A stretch of 64,000 nt of DNA, from assembly GCA_965116715.1 (NCBI GenBank), contig OZ220724.1:1178001-1242000 (forward strand). The letters run 5' to 3'. Made by a program: the position numbers and the translations under genes. Of this stretch, positions 42,978 to 53,553 are shown piece by piece. This DNA is from Poriferisodalis sp965116715 (GTDB lineage: Bacteria > Actinomycetota > Acidimicrobiia > Acidimicrobiales > Poriferisodalaceae). The notes beneath the pieces are model-generated. The model saw only the letters and a list, made by a program, of their open reading frames with translations, did not search any database and was not told the origin of the DNA. Numbering within the stretch: the stretch's first letter is position 1; each line of letters begins with the position of its first letter.

Positions 42978-44474
42978 TCACCAACCGCAGATCAACTCCA
43001 CCAGGGTGCGCACGCCGAAGCCGGACGCACCCTTCGACAGCTCGCCTGCATCGGCGTCAGTGCGCACAGGACCGGCGATGTCGAGGTGCACCCACGGCGT
43101 GTCGCCGACGAATTCCGACAGGAACAAGCCTGCATGGAGCGTTCCCCCGTAGCGGTTCTTGCCGATGTTGCGCAGGTCCGCGATCGGCGAGTCCAGCTGC
43201 TCGCGGTACTCCGGCGGCAGCGGCAGGTGCCACAACAGCTCACCGGCGGCACGTGCAGCGATCTGGGCACGGTCGATCGCAGCCGCGTCGTTGCCCATGA
43301 GCCCGGCGTACTTGTCGCCCAGTGCCACCATGCAGGCGCCCGTCAGCGTGGCGAGGTCAACGACCAGATCAGGCTCTTCCTCGACGGCGAGCGACAGGCC
43401 GTCAGCCAGAACGAGCCGGCCCTCAGCGTCGGTGTTCAGCACTTCGACCGTCTTGCCGTTGCGGATGTGCAGCACGTCTCCGGGCTTGGTGGCCGTGGGC
43501 CCGGGCTGGTTGTCGGTGCAGCAGCAGATGCCGGTGACGGCGATATCGGGCGCCAGCCGGACGATGGCACTCATGGCCCCGATGACCGCAGCAGCGCCGC
43601 CCATGTCGATCTTCATCCACTCCATGCCTTCGAACGTCTTGAGGTTGAGTCCGCCGGTGTCGAAGGTGATGCCTTTGCCGACCAGATGGACCGTGGCGCG
43701 CGGCGTGGCGGTCGGCTGCCAGCGCATCCGGATGAGGGCCGGAGGCTCAGTCGAGCCTGCGTTGACGCCCAGCATCCCGCCGCATCGCTCCGCCGCCAGC
43801 CGTTCGCGGTCCCATACCTCGACCGACGCCGTGCCGGCTGAGGCATCGCTGCGGTCGGAGGCCGCCTCCATTGCCTCGATTGCGGCGTCAGCGAGCCCGC
43901 TCGCCGTGAGCGCTCCGGCCGGCTGGTTGACGAGATCGCGGGCCAAGGCGATGCCGCCGGCCACCGCAGCGGCGCGAGCCACAGCAGTCTCGGTGTCGGT
44001 GCCGTCGGGTGCGGCCAGCACAACACGGCCGAGCGCGTCGGCCTCGGGCGGGTCGCCCTTGTGCTCGTTGAACCCGTAGGACGCGAGCAGCATGCCTTCG
44101 ACCACAGCGCTGAGGGCGACATCGGCACCGAGATCGTCGGCAGCAGCCGCCGCCAAAGCTGATGTCAGCGAGTCGACCTTCGACGCAGCCCGCCAGAGGT
44201 TTGCCGCCGCCTTGCGAACATCGGCAGCAGTGAGATCTTCAGAGCCGAGTCCGACGGCGATGGGCATCGTGTCGTCAGCCGTGCCGGCGATACCGGCCAT
44301 GAGCGCCGTGCTGCCCGCAGAGCCGTCAAAGCCGCTGGCTGCCAAGTAGTTCGGCGTGGCGCCCAGCGTGTCCAGCGCATCTCCTCGCACCGGCCGGTCG
44401 GCGGCCGCCGTGGGCGGCGCGGCGGCAGGATCGGTGACCACCTCAAAGGCGTCAAGCGAAACAGTCAGCGGCAC
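42978..44474 (-). CDS. pepA: Leucyl aminopeptidase, M17 family
   Basis: The 498-residue protein has the two-metal aminopeptidase motifs GKGITFDTGGLNLK, the metal/catalytic region KIDMGGAAAVIGAM and the signature NTDAEGRLVLADGL. It removes N-terminal residues during peptide turnover. The frame is open to 44717 within birA; GTG 44474 has a GAGG site and begins MPLTVSLDAFEVV, a normal family start. It lies 7 bases after birA, so the two are likely cotranscribed. Confidence 0.93.
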   Translation of the reverse strand: MPLTVSLDAFEVVTDPAAAPPTAAADRPVRGDALDTLGATPNYLAASGFDGSAGSTALMAGIAGTADDTMPIAVGLGSEDLTAADVRKAAANLWRAASKVDSLTSALAAAAADDLGADVALSAVVEGMLLASYGFNEHKGDPPEADALGRVVLAAPDGTDTETAVARAAAVAGGIALARDLVNQPAGALTASGLADAAIEAMEAASDRSDASAGTASVEVWDRERLAAERCGGMLGVNAGSTEPPALIRMRWQPTATPRATVHLVGKGITFDTGGLNLKTFEGMEWMKIDMGGAAAVIGAMSAIVRLAPDIAVTGICCCTDNQPGPTATKPGDVLHIRNGKTVEVLNTDAEGRLVLADGLSLAVEEEPDLVVDLATLTGACMVALGDKYAGLMGNDAAAIDRAQIAARAAGELLWHLPLPPEYREQLDSPIADLRNIGKNRYGGTLHAGLFLSEFVGDTPWVHLDIAGPVRTDADAGELSKGASGFGVRTLVELICGW

Positions 44475-44481
44475 AGCATCC

Positions 44482-45384
44482 TCACTCTCTCCGGGTTCTG
44501 TCGGGGGCGGGGCGCACGTGGACGACATCCCCGACCGACACCGTATGGGTGATGCCGGCGTCGTCGCAGACCAACAGCCGGCCTTCGGCATCGAAATCGC
44601 TCGCCACGCCTTCGAGGCTGTCCGTGGCGGGCGCATCGAGCGAGACACGCACTCGACGGCCGAGCGTGGCGGAATTCCGGCGGGCCTCATCCAGCACAGC
44701 GGCTGTTCCCGCGTCATCGCCAGTCTGGCACAGGAGCTCGTAGCGCGCTTCGGTGCCCTCGAGCACTAGGCGAGCCAGCAAGGTCCGGTCCACAGGAGCA
44801 CCCGATTCCAGGTTCAGGCTCGTCGCCACGCCGTTCAGCTCTGCGGGCACCTCGGGCCAGCCGGTGTTGAGGCCCATTCCCACGACAAGCGCCGACAGCA
44901 GGCCCTGCGTGCTGATGGACTCGGCCAGGATGCCCGCCAGCTTCCGGTCGTACACCGCCGCGTGGCGACCAGCGGCCTCGTCGTGGTGAGCACCGCCGAC
45001 AATCACGAGATCGTTGGGCCACTTCAGCCGCGGCCGGATGCCGCTCACCTGCTCGCACGCGTCGACGGCCGCCAGTCCGACTGCCAGCGTCACCAAGGCC
45101 GCCCGGGCCGGCGGCAGCCGGTCGGGCGGCGGTCGCAGCAGCACGGACATCATGAGCGAGGTTCCCGGCGGTGCTGTCCAGCGGCGACCGCGCCGGCCGC
45201 GGCCGGCAGTCTGCAGATCTGCGATGAGCACCATCCCTTCGGCTGCCCCCCGGCGGGCTCGATCCAGCAGCTCGGTATTGGTCGAGCCGATCTCGTCGTG
45301 CCACTCGACATCGGTGAAGCGGGTGCCTGCGACTGACGTGAAGTGCGGCGACGTGATGATTTCCGGTTCGTGCTCGGCAGGCAC
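44482..45384 (-). CDS. birA: Biotin--[acetyl-CoA-carboxylase] ligase, monofunctional
   Basis: The 300-residue ligase has biotinyl-AMP loop QTAGRGRRGRRWTAP, WPNDLVIVGG, DRKLAGILAES and a C-terminal SH3-like domain (SLEGVASDFDAEGRLLV). There is no N-terminal DNA-binding domain, so it is not a repressor. It attaches biotin to carrier proteins such as the divergent neighbour at 45466. The frame runs on to 46437 only as antisense of that gene; GTG 45384 is chosen because TACTGT lies exactly six bases upstream, a leaderless -10. Confidence 0.93.
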   Translation of the reverse strand: MPAEHEPEIITSPHFTSVAGTRFTDVEWHDEIGSTNTELLDRARRGAAEGMVLIADLQTAGRGRRGRRWTAPPGTSLMMSVLLRPPPDRLPPARAALVTLAVGLAAVDACEQVSGIRPRLKWPNDLVIVGGAHHDEAAGRHAAVYDRKLAGILAESISTQGLLSALVVGMGLNTGWPEVPAELNGVATSLNLESGAPVDRTLLARLVLEGTEARYELLCQTGDDAGTAAVLDEARRNSATLGRRVRVSLDAPATDSLEGVASDFDAEGRLLVCDDAGITHTVSVGDVVHVRPAPDRTRRE

Positions 45385-45396
45385 GCAGCGACAGTA
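45385..45396 (-). promoter_or_regulatory. Leaderless -10 element of birA
   Basis: TACTGT on the minus strand (45391-45396) is followed by six bases and the GTG start at 45384. Confidence 0.5.
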
Positions 45397-45465
45397 CCGG
45401 TAGCGAACCGCAGCGGGGAGCAATAGCGTCGCCCGTCTATGTCCTGCCGTTCGGGGACCTGATCC

Positions 45466-47229
45466 GTGTTCAGCAAGCTCCTCATCGCCAACCGGGGCGA
45501 GATCGCAGTGCGTGTCATCCGGGCATGCCGCGAGCTGGGCATTCCCTCCGTCGCCGTGTACAGCGATCTGGACCGCGATGCCATGCACGTGCGGCTCGCG
45601 GACGAGGCCTTCGCCCTCGGCGGCCAGACCGCGGCGGAGAGCTACCTCAACACCGAGGCAATACTCGGCGTCATCGAGCGAAGCGGTGCCGATGCGGTCC
45701 ATCCCGGCTACGGCTTCTATTCCGAGAATGCTGACTTCGCCCGGGCCATCACCGAGCGGGGCGTGACGTTCGTGGGGCCGCCGCCCGAGGCCATCGAGGT
45801 GATGGGCGACAAGATCTCGGCTCGCCTGGCCGCCGAACGCTCCGGCGTCGCCGGCGTGCCGGGCACCACCGAAGTGATCACCGACACCGGCGAGATCGCA
45901 GCATTCGGTGAGGAGCACGGCTACCCCATCGCCATCAAGGCGGCATACGGGGGCGGCGGCCGCGGCATGAAGGTCGTCGGCAGCCCTGACGAGATCGAAG
46001 CTGCCTTGGCCTCTGCCCAGCGGGAGGCCGAGGCGTTCTTCGGCCGGGGCGAGTGCTACATGGAGCGCTACCTCACCTGGCCCCGCCACATCGAGATGCA
46101 GATCATCGCCGACCACCACGGCAACGCCGTGTGGCTGGGCGAGCGTGACTGCTCCGCGCAGCGCCGGCACCAGAAGCTGGTGGAGGAGAGCCCCGCGCCC
46201 CTGCTCGACGATGCCGTCCGCAAGGCGATGGGCGATGCGGCTGTGGCAGTGGCCCGTGGCTGCAACTACACAAATGCCGGCACGGTGGAGTTCCTCTACC
46301 AAGACGGCGAGTTCTTCTACCTCGAGATGAACACGCGGCTGCAAGTGGAGCACCCGGTCACCGAGATGGTGACCGGCATCGACCTGGTGCGTGAGCAGAT
46401 CCGGGTGGCTGCCGGGGAGCCGCTGTCGTTCACGCAATCAGAGGTGACCTCGGTCGGCCATGCAATCGAGGCACGCATCAACGCCGAGGATCCCGCAGGC
46501 GGCCGCTTCCTGCCGTCGCCGGGCACGCTGACATTGCTGCGTGTGCCGGACGGCTTCGGCATTCGCTGGGACGGCGGGTACGAGGCAGGCGACACGGTCA
46601 GCCAGTACTACGACAACCTCATCGGCAAGCTCGTCGTGTGGGGCTCCGATCGCCCGACCGCCATCGCCCGCATGCGGCGGGCCCTCAGCGAACTGAGTGT
46701 CGGCGGTGTCGCGACGACCGCGGCAGCGCACACGCACATCATGGCTTCGGAGGATTTCCAGGCCGGAACCCACAGTACGAAGTGGGTGGAAGAGCGCCTC
46801 GACCTGAACGGGGTGACCGGCAAGACCGACACCGAGCCCCCAGGCGCGCTCGACGGCGACGACGCGCCGCGCGTGCGGCGCGATGTCGTGGTGGAAGTCG
46901 ACGGCAAGCGCTTCTCGGTGAGCGCATGGGTGCCCGAATCGGCGCCGCCAGCCAATGCCGTCAACACGGCTGCGCGTCCCCGGCGCGCGGGCGGCGCCGC
47001 TTCAGCGGGTGCCGGCACCGGTCAGGTGACCGTGCCGATGCAGGGCACCATCGTCAAGATCCTGGTCGAGATCGGCCAGGAGATCACGGCCGGCGACGGC
47101 GTGGTGGTGCTCGAGGCCATGAAGATGGAGAACAGCATCAACGCCGACCGATCGGGGACGGTCACCGAGGTCAAGGTCGAGCCGGGCGACACGGTGGGCG
47201 CCGGCGACGTGGTGGTCGTTATCTCGTAG
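45466..47229 (+). CDS. Acyl-CoA carboxylase alpha subunit (biotin carboxylase + BCCP)
   Basis: The 587-residue AccA-type subunit has a biotin carboxylase domain (about 1-445: LLIANRGEIAVRVIRACREL, GGGGRGMKVV ATP loop, EMNTRLQVEHPVTEMVTGID). A linker and a C-terminal biotinyl domain (about 518-587) with the biotin-accepting Lys in VLEAMKMENSI follow. It makes carboxybiotin for acetyl- or propionyl-CoA carboxylase; the beta subunit is not in the window. The GTG start follows GGGGA, with a -10-like TAGCGT at 45424-45429. It is divergent from birA and overlaps the convergent GT2 by 11 bases. Confidence 0.93.
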   Translation: MFSKLLIANRGEIAVRVIRACRELGIPSVAVYSDLDRDAMHVRLADEAFALGGQTAAESYLNTEAILGVIERSGADAVHPGYGFYSENADFARAITERGVTFVGPPPEAIEVMGDKISARLAAERSGVAGVPGTTEVITDTGEIAAFGEEHGYPIAIKAAYGGGGRGMKVVGSPDEIEAALASAQREAEAFFGRGECYMERYLTWPRHIEMQIIADHHGNAVWLGERDCSAQRRHQKLVEESPAPLLDDAVRKAMGDAAVAVARGCNYTNAGTVEFLYQDGEFFYLEMNTRLQVEHPVTEMVTGIDLVREQIRVAAGEPLSFTQSEVTSVGHAIEARINAEDPAGGRFLPSPGTLTLLRVPDGFGIRWDGGYEAGDTVSQYYDNLIGKLVVWGSDRPTAIARMRRALSELSVGGVATTAAAHTHIMASEDFQAGTHSTKWVEERLDLNGVTGKTDTEPPGALDGDDAPRVRRDVVVEVDGKRFSVSAWVPESAPPANAVNTAARPRRAGGAASAGAGTGQVTVPMQGTIVKILVEIGQEITAGDGVVVLEAMKMENSINADRSGTVTEVKVEPGDTVGAGDVVVVIS

Positions 47230-48223
47230 TTCCAGAACTGGGTGGTTCTGCAGGTGGAGGCGGCGGACTCTGCTTGAGGGTCCCGACGTCGAGCTCTATG
47301 GCGCGGACTCGGCGCAGCGTCCGCTCTGCAATCACTCGATTGGCGCGCAGCAGATCTGCCAGAACACCCAGCATCACCAGCTGCATGGCCACGAGCAGCG
47401 CGACGGCACCGATGATGAGCGACTGCACGTGACCCGAACCGTCCGACGTCACCAGGAACCATCCGAAGCGGGCGAACAGGAACAGGCCGACCGCTGCGAA
47501 CAGTGCCGCCGGCACGGCGAAGACCCGCAGCGGTTCGTGCATTGCGTAGACGCGGGCGATCGTGCCTGCCGCCCTGCGCACGTACTGGCGCTTGGACTTG
47601 AACAGGCGCGACGGCCGGGTGGTGGGATTCACCCGCACCGGCACATCGGTGACCGCAAGGTCTGACTTGCCGGCCTGGATCACCGTCTCGAGCGTGTAGG
47701 TGAACCGCGAGACGACGTTCGCGGCGAGTGCAGCCTCCCGGCTGTAGGCGCGGAACCCAGAGGTGACATCGGCCACATCGGTCGCCGATGCCTGTCGCAC
47801 CGTCCACGAGCCGAGCCGTTGCAGGCGCTTCTTCAGCGGCGAGAACTCCGGATGATTGCGGATGTCCCGCGAGCCGATGACCAGGTCGGCGCGACCGGCC
47901 ACGATCGGCCCGGTCAGCTTGCTGATGTCGCCCGCGTCGTACTGGTTGTCGCCGTCGGTGTTCACGATGACGTCGGCGCCCATGCGCAGCGCCGCATCGA
48001 TGCCGCTGGCGAAGGCCACGGCGAGCCCCTTGTTCTGCGTCAGGCTGACAACTGCGTCGGCGCCATGATTCCGGGCCACCTTCGCTGTGTCGTCAGTGGA
48101 GCCGTCGTCGATGACCAGCCACAGCACGTCGCTGAAGCCGTCCACCTGGCGCGGCAGCTCGCTGAGGGTTGCGCCGAGCGTCTCTGCCTCGTTGAGACAG
48201 GGGATCTGAATGACCAGCCGCAC
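47219..48223 (-). CDS. GT2 glycosyltransferase with two C-terminal membrane helices
   Basis: The 334-residue protein resembles polyprenyl-phosphate glycosyltransferases (DPM/DPG-synthase group). It has LVIQIPCLNEAETLGATL, the nucleotide site VIDDGSTDDTAKVARNHGAD and the DxD-containing VNTDGDNQYDAGDI. Two helices (about 230-250 and 268-290) anchor it, and a Pro-rich tail follows. The acceptor is probably a polyprenyl phosphate; the sugar is unknown. GTG 48223, preceded by GGGCGA, gives the standard GT2 start; GTG 48247 is an alternative that adds 8 residues. Separate from the ABC operon by 39-63 bases. Confidence 0.83.
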   Translation of the reverse strand: MRLVIQIPCLNEAETLGATLSELPRQVDGFSDVLWLVIDDGSTDDTAKVARNHGADAVVSLTQNKGLAVAFASGIDAALRMGADVIVNTDGDNQYDAGDISKLTGPIVAGRADLVIGSRDIRNHPEFSPLKKRLQRLGSWTVRQASATDVADVTSGFRAYSREAALAANVVSRFTYTLETVIQAGKSDLAVTDVPVRVNPTTRPSRLFKSKRQYVRRAAGTIARVYAMHEPLRVFAVPAALFAAVGLFLFARFGWFLVTSDGSGHVQSLIIGAVALLVAMQLVMLGVLADLLRANRVIAERTLRRVRAIELDVGTLKQSPPPPPAEPPSSGTTR

Positions 48224-48262
48224 TCGCCCATTGTGTCGGGCGCGCACCCGCGGTGAGAGCAG

Positions 48263-49059
48263 TCAGTCGACGTTGAGGCGGCTGAGTCGCACGGCGGCGA
48301 GGGCGAGACTGACGGCTGAGACGCCGGCCAGCACCACGACCGCAATCACGAGTCTGTAGGTGCTGAAGCCGAGATCGACATCGGAAATCTGCGAGAGCAG
48401 CGAGCGGGCGTAGCCGCGCAGCGACAGCCGCTCGGCGAAGTCGCCCAAGCCGACCGCCAGTCCCTCCCACAACAGGATGTAGGCGATCCCCCACAGGACG
48501 GCCTTGCGGAACAGCAAGCCCAGCAGCACGAACAGGCACGAGTACGCGACGGTGCCCAGCGCCGCCGCGGCCAGCGCCCCGAGGGCAACGCTGCCCGAGC
48601 CGGCAACGAAGTCAGCCGCGAACCAGCCGCCCAGCGCGGTCGGGATGACGCACAACGGCAGCGCGACCGTGATCGTCGCAGCCGCTGCAGCCACCACCAG
48701 CGGGACGCGGCCGATGGGGCGCAGCCACAAGTACACGAGCGTGCCGTCATCGCGGGCATCGCCCAGCGAGGCTGCAGCGAAGACCAGCGAGACGATCGGC
48801 ACGATCACGATCAGGCCGAAGCCGTCGGCATAGTTGGCGCCGTCGTAGATCATCCCCGCACCGCTGCTGCCCCCACGATTGGACGAGGTGCCGACGACCC
48901 AGCCGACGACGATCATGATCGCCCCCAGGGCGCCGAGCGCCGCGATGCGGCCCGCCGAGACGATCTGGCGGATCAGCACCCGATAGCACAGCGCAGTCGC
49001 GCGCACGGCGCCGACGCGCCGGCGCGCTGGCATCGAGGCCGCCGCAGTCGCCGAGTCGC

Positions 49060-49063
<4 letters not shown>
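48263..49063 (-). CDS. ABC transporter permease
   Basis: The 266-residue protein has about six membrane helices, and the N-terminal 25 residues are cytosolic. The sequence DARDDGTLVYLWLRPIGR after the second helix is the cytoplasmic loop usual in ABC-2 type exporters such as NatB/YhaP-like permeases. The ATG at 49063 overlaps the ATPase stop (ATGA). It is the last of four coupled genes; the substrate is unknown. Confidence 0.85.
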
Positions 49064-50081
<1,018 letters not shown>

Positions 50082-50085
<4 letters not shown>

Positions 50086-51041
50086 CGCACCCCCTCGATA
50101 CGGCGATAGCGCCACCACAGCACTGTCGCCCCCGCGGTCACCCAGGCAGCGTTCACCGCAATGACAAACAGCGTCGACAGCTCGCTGACGCGCTGGCCAG
50201 GCGAGCCCTCGTTGTCGCCAAGGGGCGGGGGAGGTCCGACGCCGTAGATCCGATCCTTCAGCGCAGCACCGATCTCGCCCAGGTTGAACGCATAGATGCG
50301 AGCATCCATCTCGGCGACCTCGACCAAAACGCTGGTCACGAGATTGGAGCCCAGAAGCAGCAGGATGACGCCGATGACGGCGAATGCCCGCCGATCAGTC
50401 AAGCTCGAGATGGCCAGGCTGGCGGCGGTGATCGTGGCGGCGATGGCGATGCCGGCGCCCAGTATGCGCACGAGCACGATCAGCCAATCCCCCGGCCCGT
50501 CCGGACCGGATCCTTCGATGGTGTAGGCGACCAGCAAGAACAGCAGGGGTCCCACGGTGATGACCGCCAGCGTCGCCGCCACTGCAGCTGCCTTCGAAGC
50601 GAGATAACTCCACAGCCGAAGCGGCGTGGCCAGATACAACGACAGCATCCCGTTGCGTCGGTCGGCCACCAGAATCTCCGGGATGACGATCCCGCAGAAG
50701 AAGAACAACGCTGTCTGGATCAGGCCGTAGTACTCGTGGTACTCGGGCAGGATGTTCTCAGAGATCAGGTCGATGTCGAGCACCGTGGCGATGCCCACGA
50801 ACACGATGGCGGGAACCAAGGCGATCACCACGGCCAGCCACGGCAGGAACTTGTGGCGCGCCGGGCGGCCGAAGCCGAGCGTGAATCTCCACGACGACCC
50901 CACCACGGCCCGCACGGCGCCGGCGAGCCCGTGGCGGGCGCCGCTGTAGGGCCGGTACCGCTGGTCGAGAATCTGTGCCGCGCCGTCGTCAGCCTCTTTC
51001 GCTTGCCCTGCGGGCGGGCCGCTCCCAGTGGCGTCGTTCAT
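50082..51041 (-). CDS. ABC transporter permease
   Basis: The 319-residue permease has a cytosolic N-terminus of about 60 residues and six predicted helices. The loop LVADRRNGMLSLYLATPLRL matches the ABC-2 type coupling region. A Pro/Gly-rich periplasmic loop (GVGPPPPLGDNEGSPG) precedes the last helix. ATGA overlaps join it to the ATPases on both sides. Confidence 0.87.
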
Positions 51042-51985
51042 ATCGCAGACGCCTCGAACAGATCGGCAAGCGTGCGCTGGCGGGCTTCGAGCCGCCGGAT
51101 GCGCGCACCTGCTTGGGCGACGGCGTCGCGCGCCCGGTCGCTGAGCTCATCGCGGTCCTGGCTGCCGAGTCGCAGCGTGGTGCCGGTGCGCTCCACCTCG
51201 ACGCCGGCCTGTGTGAGCAAGCGCACGACCTCATCCACCGAGCCGGCAGGCTCGGCGATGTCGACCAGCTCCAAGGTGATGCCGTCGCCGTCGCCGACCA
51301 GCTCGTCGATGGGGCCGTCGGCAACCAGGCGCCCGGCGTCAAGGGCGACGATGTGGTCGCACACCCGCTCGACCTCCTCGAGCAGGTGCGACGACAAGAC
51401 CACGCTGACCGAGTGCTCGCTGCTGATCTCGCCGATGAGCGTGAGCATCTCGCTGCGCTGCGTCGGATCGAGTCCCGAGGTGGGCTCGTCCAGCAGCACC
51501 AGCTGCGGGTCGGACGCGACGGCCTGCGCCAGCTTGACGCGCTGGCGCTGACCGGTGGACATGGTGCCGAGGGTGCGTGTGCGCTCCTCGCCGAGCCCGA
51601 CGAGCCACAGGCTGTCCGATGCTCGGGTGCGGGCGTCGCTGCGAGGCAGGCCGCGGACCTGTGCCAGATGACGCACGAAATCGACGGCTCGCATCTCGTC
51701 AGGAAGCACATCGCGCTCGGGAGCGAATCCCACCTTGGCCCGCAATGCGGCGCCCTGACTGCGGGGATCGAGTCCCAGCACTGTGGCCGAACCCGAGGTC
51801 GGCGGACGCAGGCCGAGCAGCGCACTGAGCAGCGTGGTCTTGCCGGCGCCATTCGCCCCGACGAGTCCCGTCACGCCGGGCCGCATCCGGATGTCGAGCG
51901 CGTCCAGCGCCACCGTCGATCCGAATCGCTGTGTCAGCGATGTTGTCGAGGCGATCGCCGGCGGCCCCGATGAGGATTCGATCAC
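51038..51985 (-). CDS. ABC transporter ATP-binding protein
   Basis: The 315-residue ATPase has Walker A LVGANGAGKTTLLSA, signature LGTMSTGQRQRVKLAQAV, Walker B QLVLLDEPTSGLDP and switch His VVLSSHLLEEV, plus a C-terminal regulatory-type extension. It is first in the four-gene ABC operon and starts at GTG 51985, six bases after TAGCTT. The two ATPase-permease pairs may form one heteromeric exporter or two. Confidence 0.93.
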   Translation of the reverse strand: MIESSSGPPAIASTTSLTQRFGSTVALDALDIRMRPGVTGLVGANGAGKTTLLSALLGLRPPTSGSATVLGLDPRSQGAALRAKVGFAPERDVLPDEMRAVDFVRHLAQVRGLPRSDARTRASDSLWLVGLGEERTRTLGTMSTGQRQRVKLAQAVASDPQLVLLDEPTSGLDPTQRSEMLTLIGEISSEHSVSVVLSSHLLEEVERVCDHIVALDAGRLVADGPIDELVGDGDGITLELVDIAEPAGSVDEVVRLLTQAGVEVERTGTTLRLGSQDRDELSDRARDAVAQAGARIRRLEARQRTLADLFEASAI

Positions 51986-51997
51986 ATCGTCAAGCTA
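51986..51997 (-). promoter_or_regulatory. Leaderless -10 element of the ABC operon
   Basis: TAGCTT (51992-51997, minus strand) is six bases from the GTG start. No Shine-Dalgarno sequence or clear -35 is seen. Confidence 0.5.
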
Positions 51998-52040
51998 GGC
52001 GAGCCGTTGCGCCGGACCCTGTCAGCGGAGCTTTTGGGGA

Positions 52041-53425
52041 CTAGTGCTCAGCTTCGGCGAGACCCGCAACGGCCAAGGCCTTTTGCTTGGCAGCGTCGAG
52101 GTCGTAGTGCTTGCGCGTGACGATGCGCTGGGCATACAGACCGCCCCCGGCCTGCAGGTTCGTCACGAACTTCCAGCCGCCGTAGGAGTCGGCGGTGAGG
52201 TCACGGATGGTGTGCATCAATCGTGCCCGGTACTCGCCGTCGACGTCGTTGCGGGTGGACATGTACTTGCGCGCCAGCGCGCCGACATCGGGATTCTCGA
52301 AATCGGCCGGCACCGGCGAGGTGAGCACGGCGCCGCCGGCGATGTCGTGCAGGTGCCGCACCATGGCGCTGTAGTTGGCCGCCGCGTGGAACTTGCCGGC
52401 GTTGGTGTACAGCTCGTTGGGGAACGCCGCCCCCTCAGGCCCGATCGAGCAATGCCCGATGGCGGCCTCGAGCGTCGCCCGGATGAGCGTGGCGTGGATG
52501 ATCATCTCGGAGATCTTCTCCTTGACGTGACCGATCCCTGCCGTGCCGTTGGCCTCGGCCACCAGCTGGGCCAACCCGACGAGCTGGTCGGCTTCCTCCA
52601 CGAATGCCGACAGGCCGCCGAGGCGCTCCCACAGGCCGAGCGCATGAGCGAAGACGGCCGCGTAGTGGGTCTCGCCGTCCAGGAAGACGCGTTCGTGGGG
52701 CACGAACACGTCGTCGAAGATCACGAAGCCCTCGGGATAGTGGTGCTCGCCCGACACCGGGAACGCCCGGGGATCCTCATGGCGGGGTGCATAGGTGGTG
52801 TTGATGATCTTGACGCCTGGGGCGTTCACCGGCACCGAGCAGCCGATCGACCAATCCTCCTCTCCGGCTTCATGGCCTTGGTGGGGATGGTGAGCAGCTC
52901 GTGGCCGAACGAGGCGCCGGTGATGTGCAGTTTCGCTCCGCGGATCACCACGCCATCCCGCTGGCGATCCACGACGCGCACGTACGAATCCAAGTCGTCC
53001 TGGCGGGCAGGCGGCCTGCTGCGGTCGCCCTTCGCGTCGGTGATGCACTGGGTGATCCGCACGTCGTCACGCTGCGCCTCGCCGATGAAGGCATCCATCC
53101 GCTCGATGTAGTCGGGCTTGGAGTCCACCATGCGACCCGCGGCGGTCTTCAGCGTCTGGATGGACGTGTAGGTGACGTGGGCCATCATCCCGGCCGAGTG
53201 CAGCAGGGGGATCATCTCGCGCAGGTCGTCCGCGCTGCGCGGCACGGTCATCAGCGGCGACATGGCGTCAGGCGCCGGATCGTAGAAGCGGTCATACCCC
53301 GCAGCGGTGGCATCCACGGTCTGGCCCAGGATCGGGTGGGTCTCCAGGTCGTCGATCTGCTTGCCCTCGAAGTACGTCAGGCGTCCGTCTGCGAGCGATT
53401 CCTTGTACTGCTGGCCGGTGCGCAT
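52041..53425 (-). pseudogene. HpaB-family flavoprotein monooxygenase/hydratase, frameshifted
   Basis: Two reading frames together encode one HpaB-family protein of about 461 residues. The first (from ATG 53425, GGGGAG site upstream) runs through DAKGDRSRPPARQDD and VVIRGAKLHITGASFGHE to IPTKAMKP. The second continues GEEDWSIGCSVPVNAPGV to the end at 52041. Adding one C to the CC at 52866-52867 (minus-strand sense) gives KPGEEDW, the expected family sequence, so a single-base deletion or a sequencing error is the simplest cause. It resembles 4-hydroxyphenylacetate 3-monooxygenase and 4-hydroxybutyryl-CoA dehydratase relatives, but the Fe-S cysteines of the latter are absent. Divergent from an enoyl-CoA hydratase. 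Confidence 0.82.
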
Positions 53426-53553
53426 CGTGAGCTCCCCATTCGTCACAGTTGCCGCCGCGAATGCCGTGCGGGCGGCAGTCACGCTAATTGCGCACCGCTG
53501 AGCTAGCACGCCGCAGAGGTCGCCGCCGGGGCCGGTGCGCTAGAACGGCACTC

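Noticed and set aside
45385..46437. 350-codon N-terminal extension of birA
   Set aside because: It is antisense to the carboxylase gene, and a good family start with a leaderless -10 exists at 45384.
52857..52880. Programmed ribosomal frameshift in the HpaB-family gene
   Set aside because: No X XXY YYZ slippery site is present and the family is not known to use frameshifting; a single-base deletion explains it.
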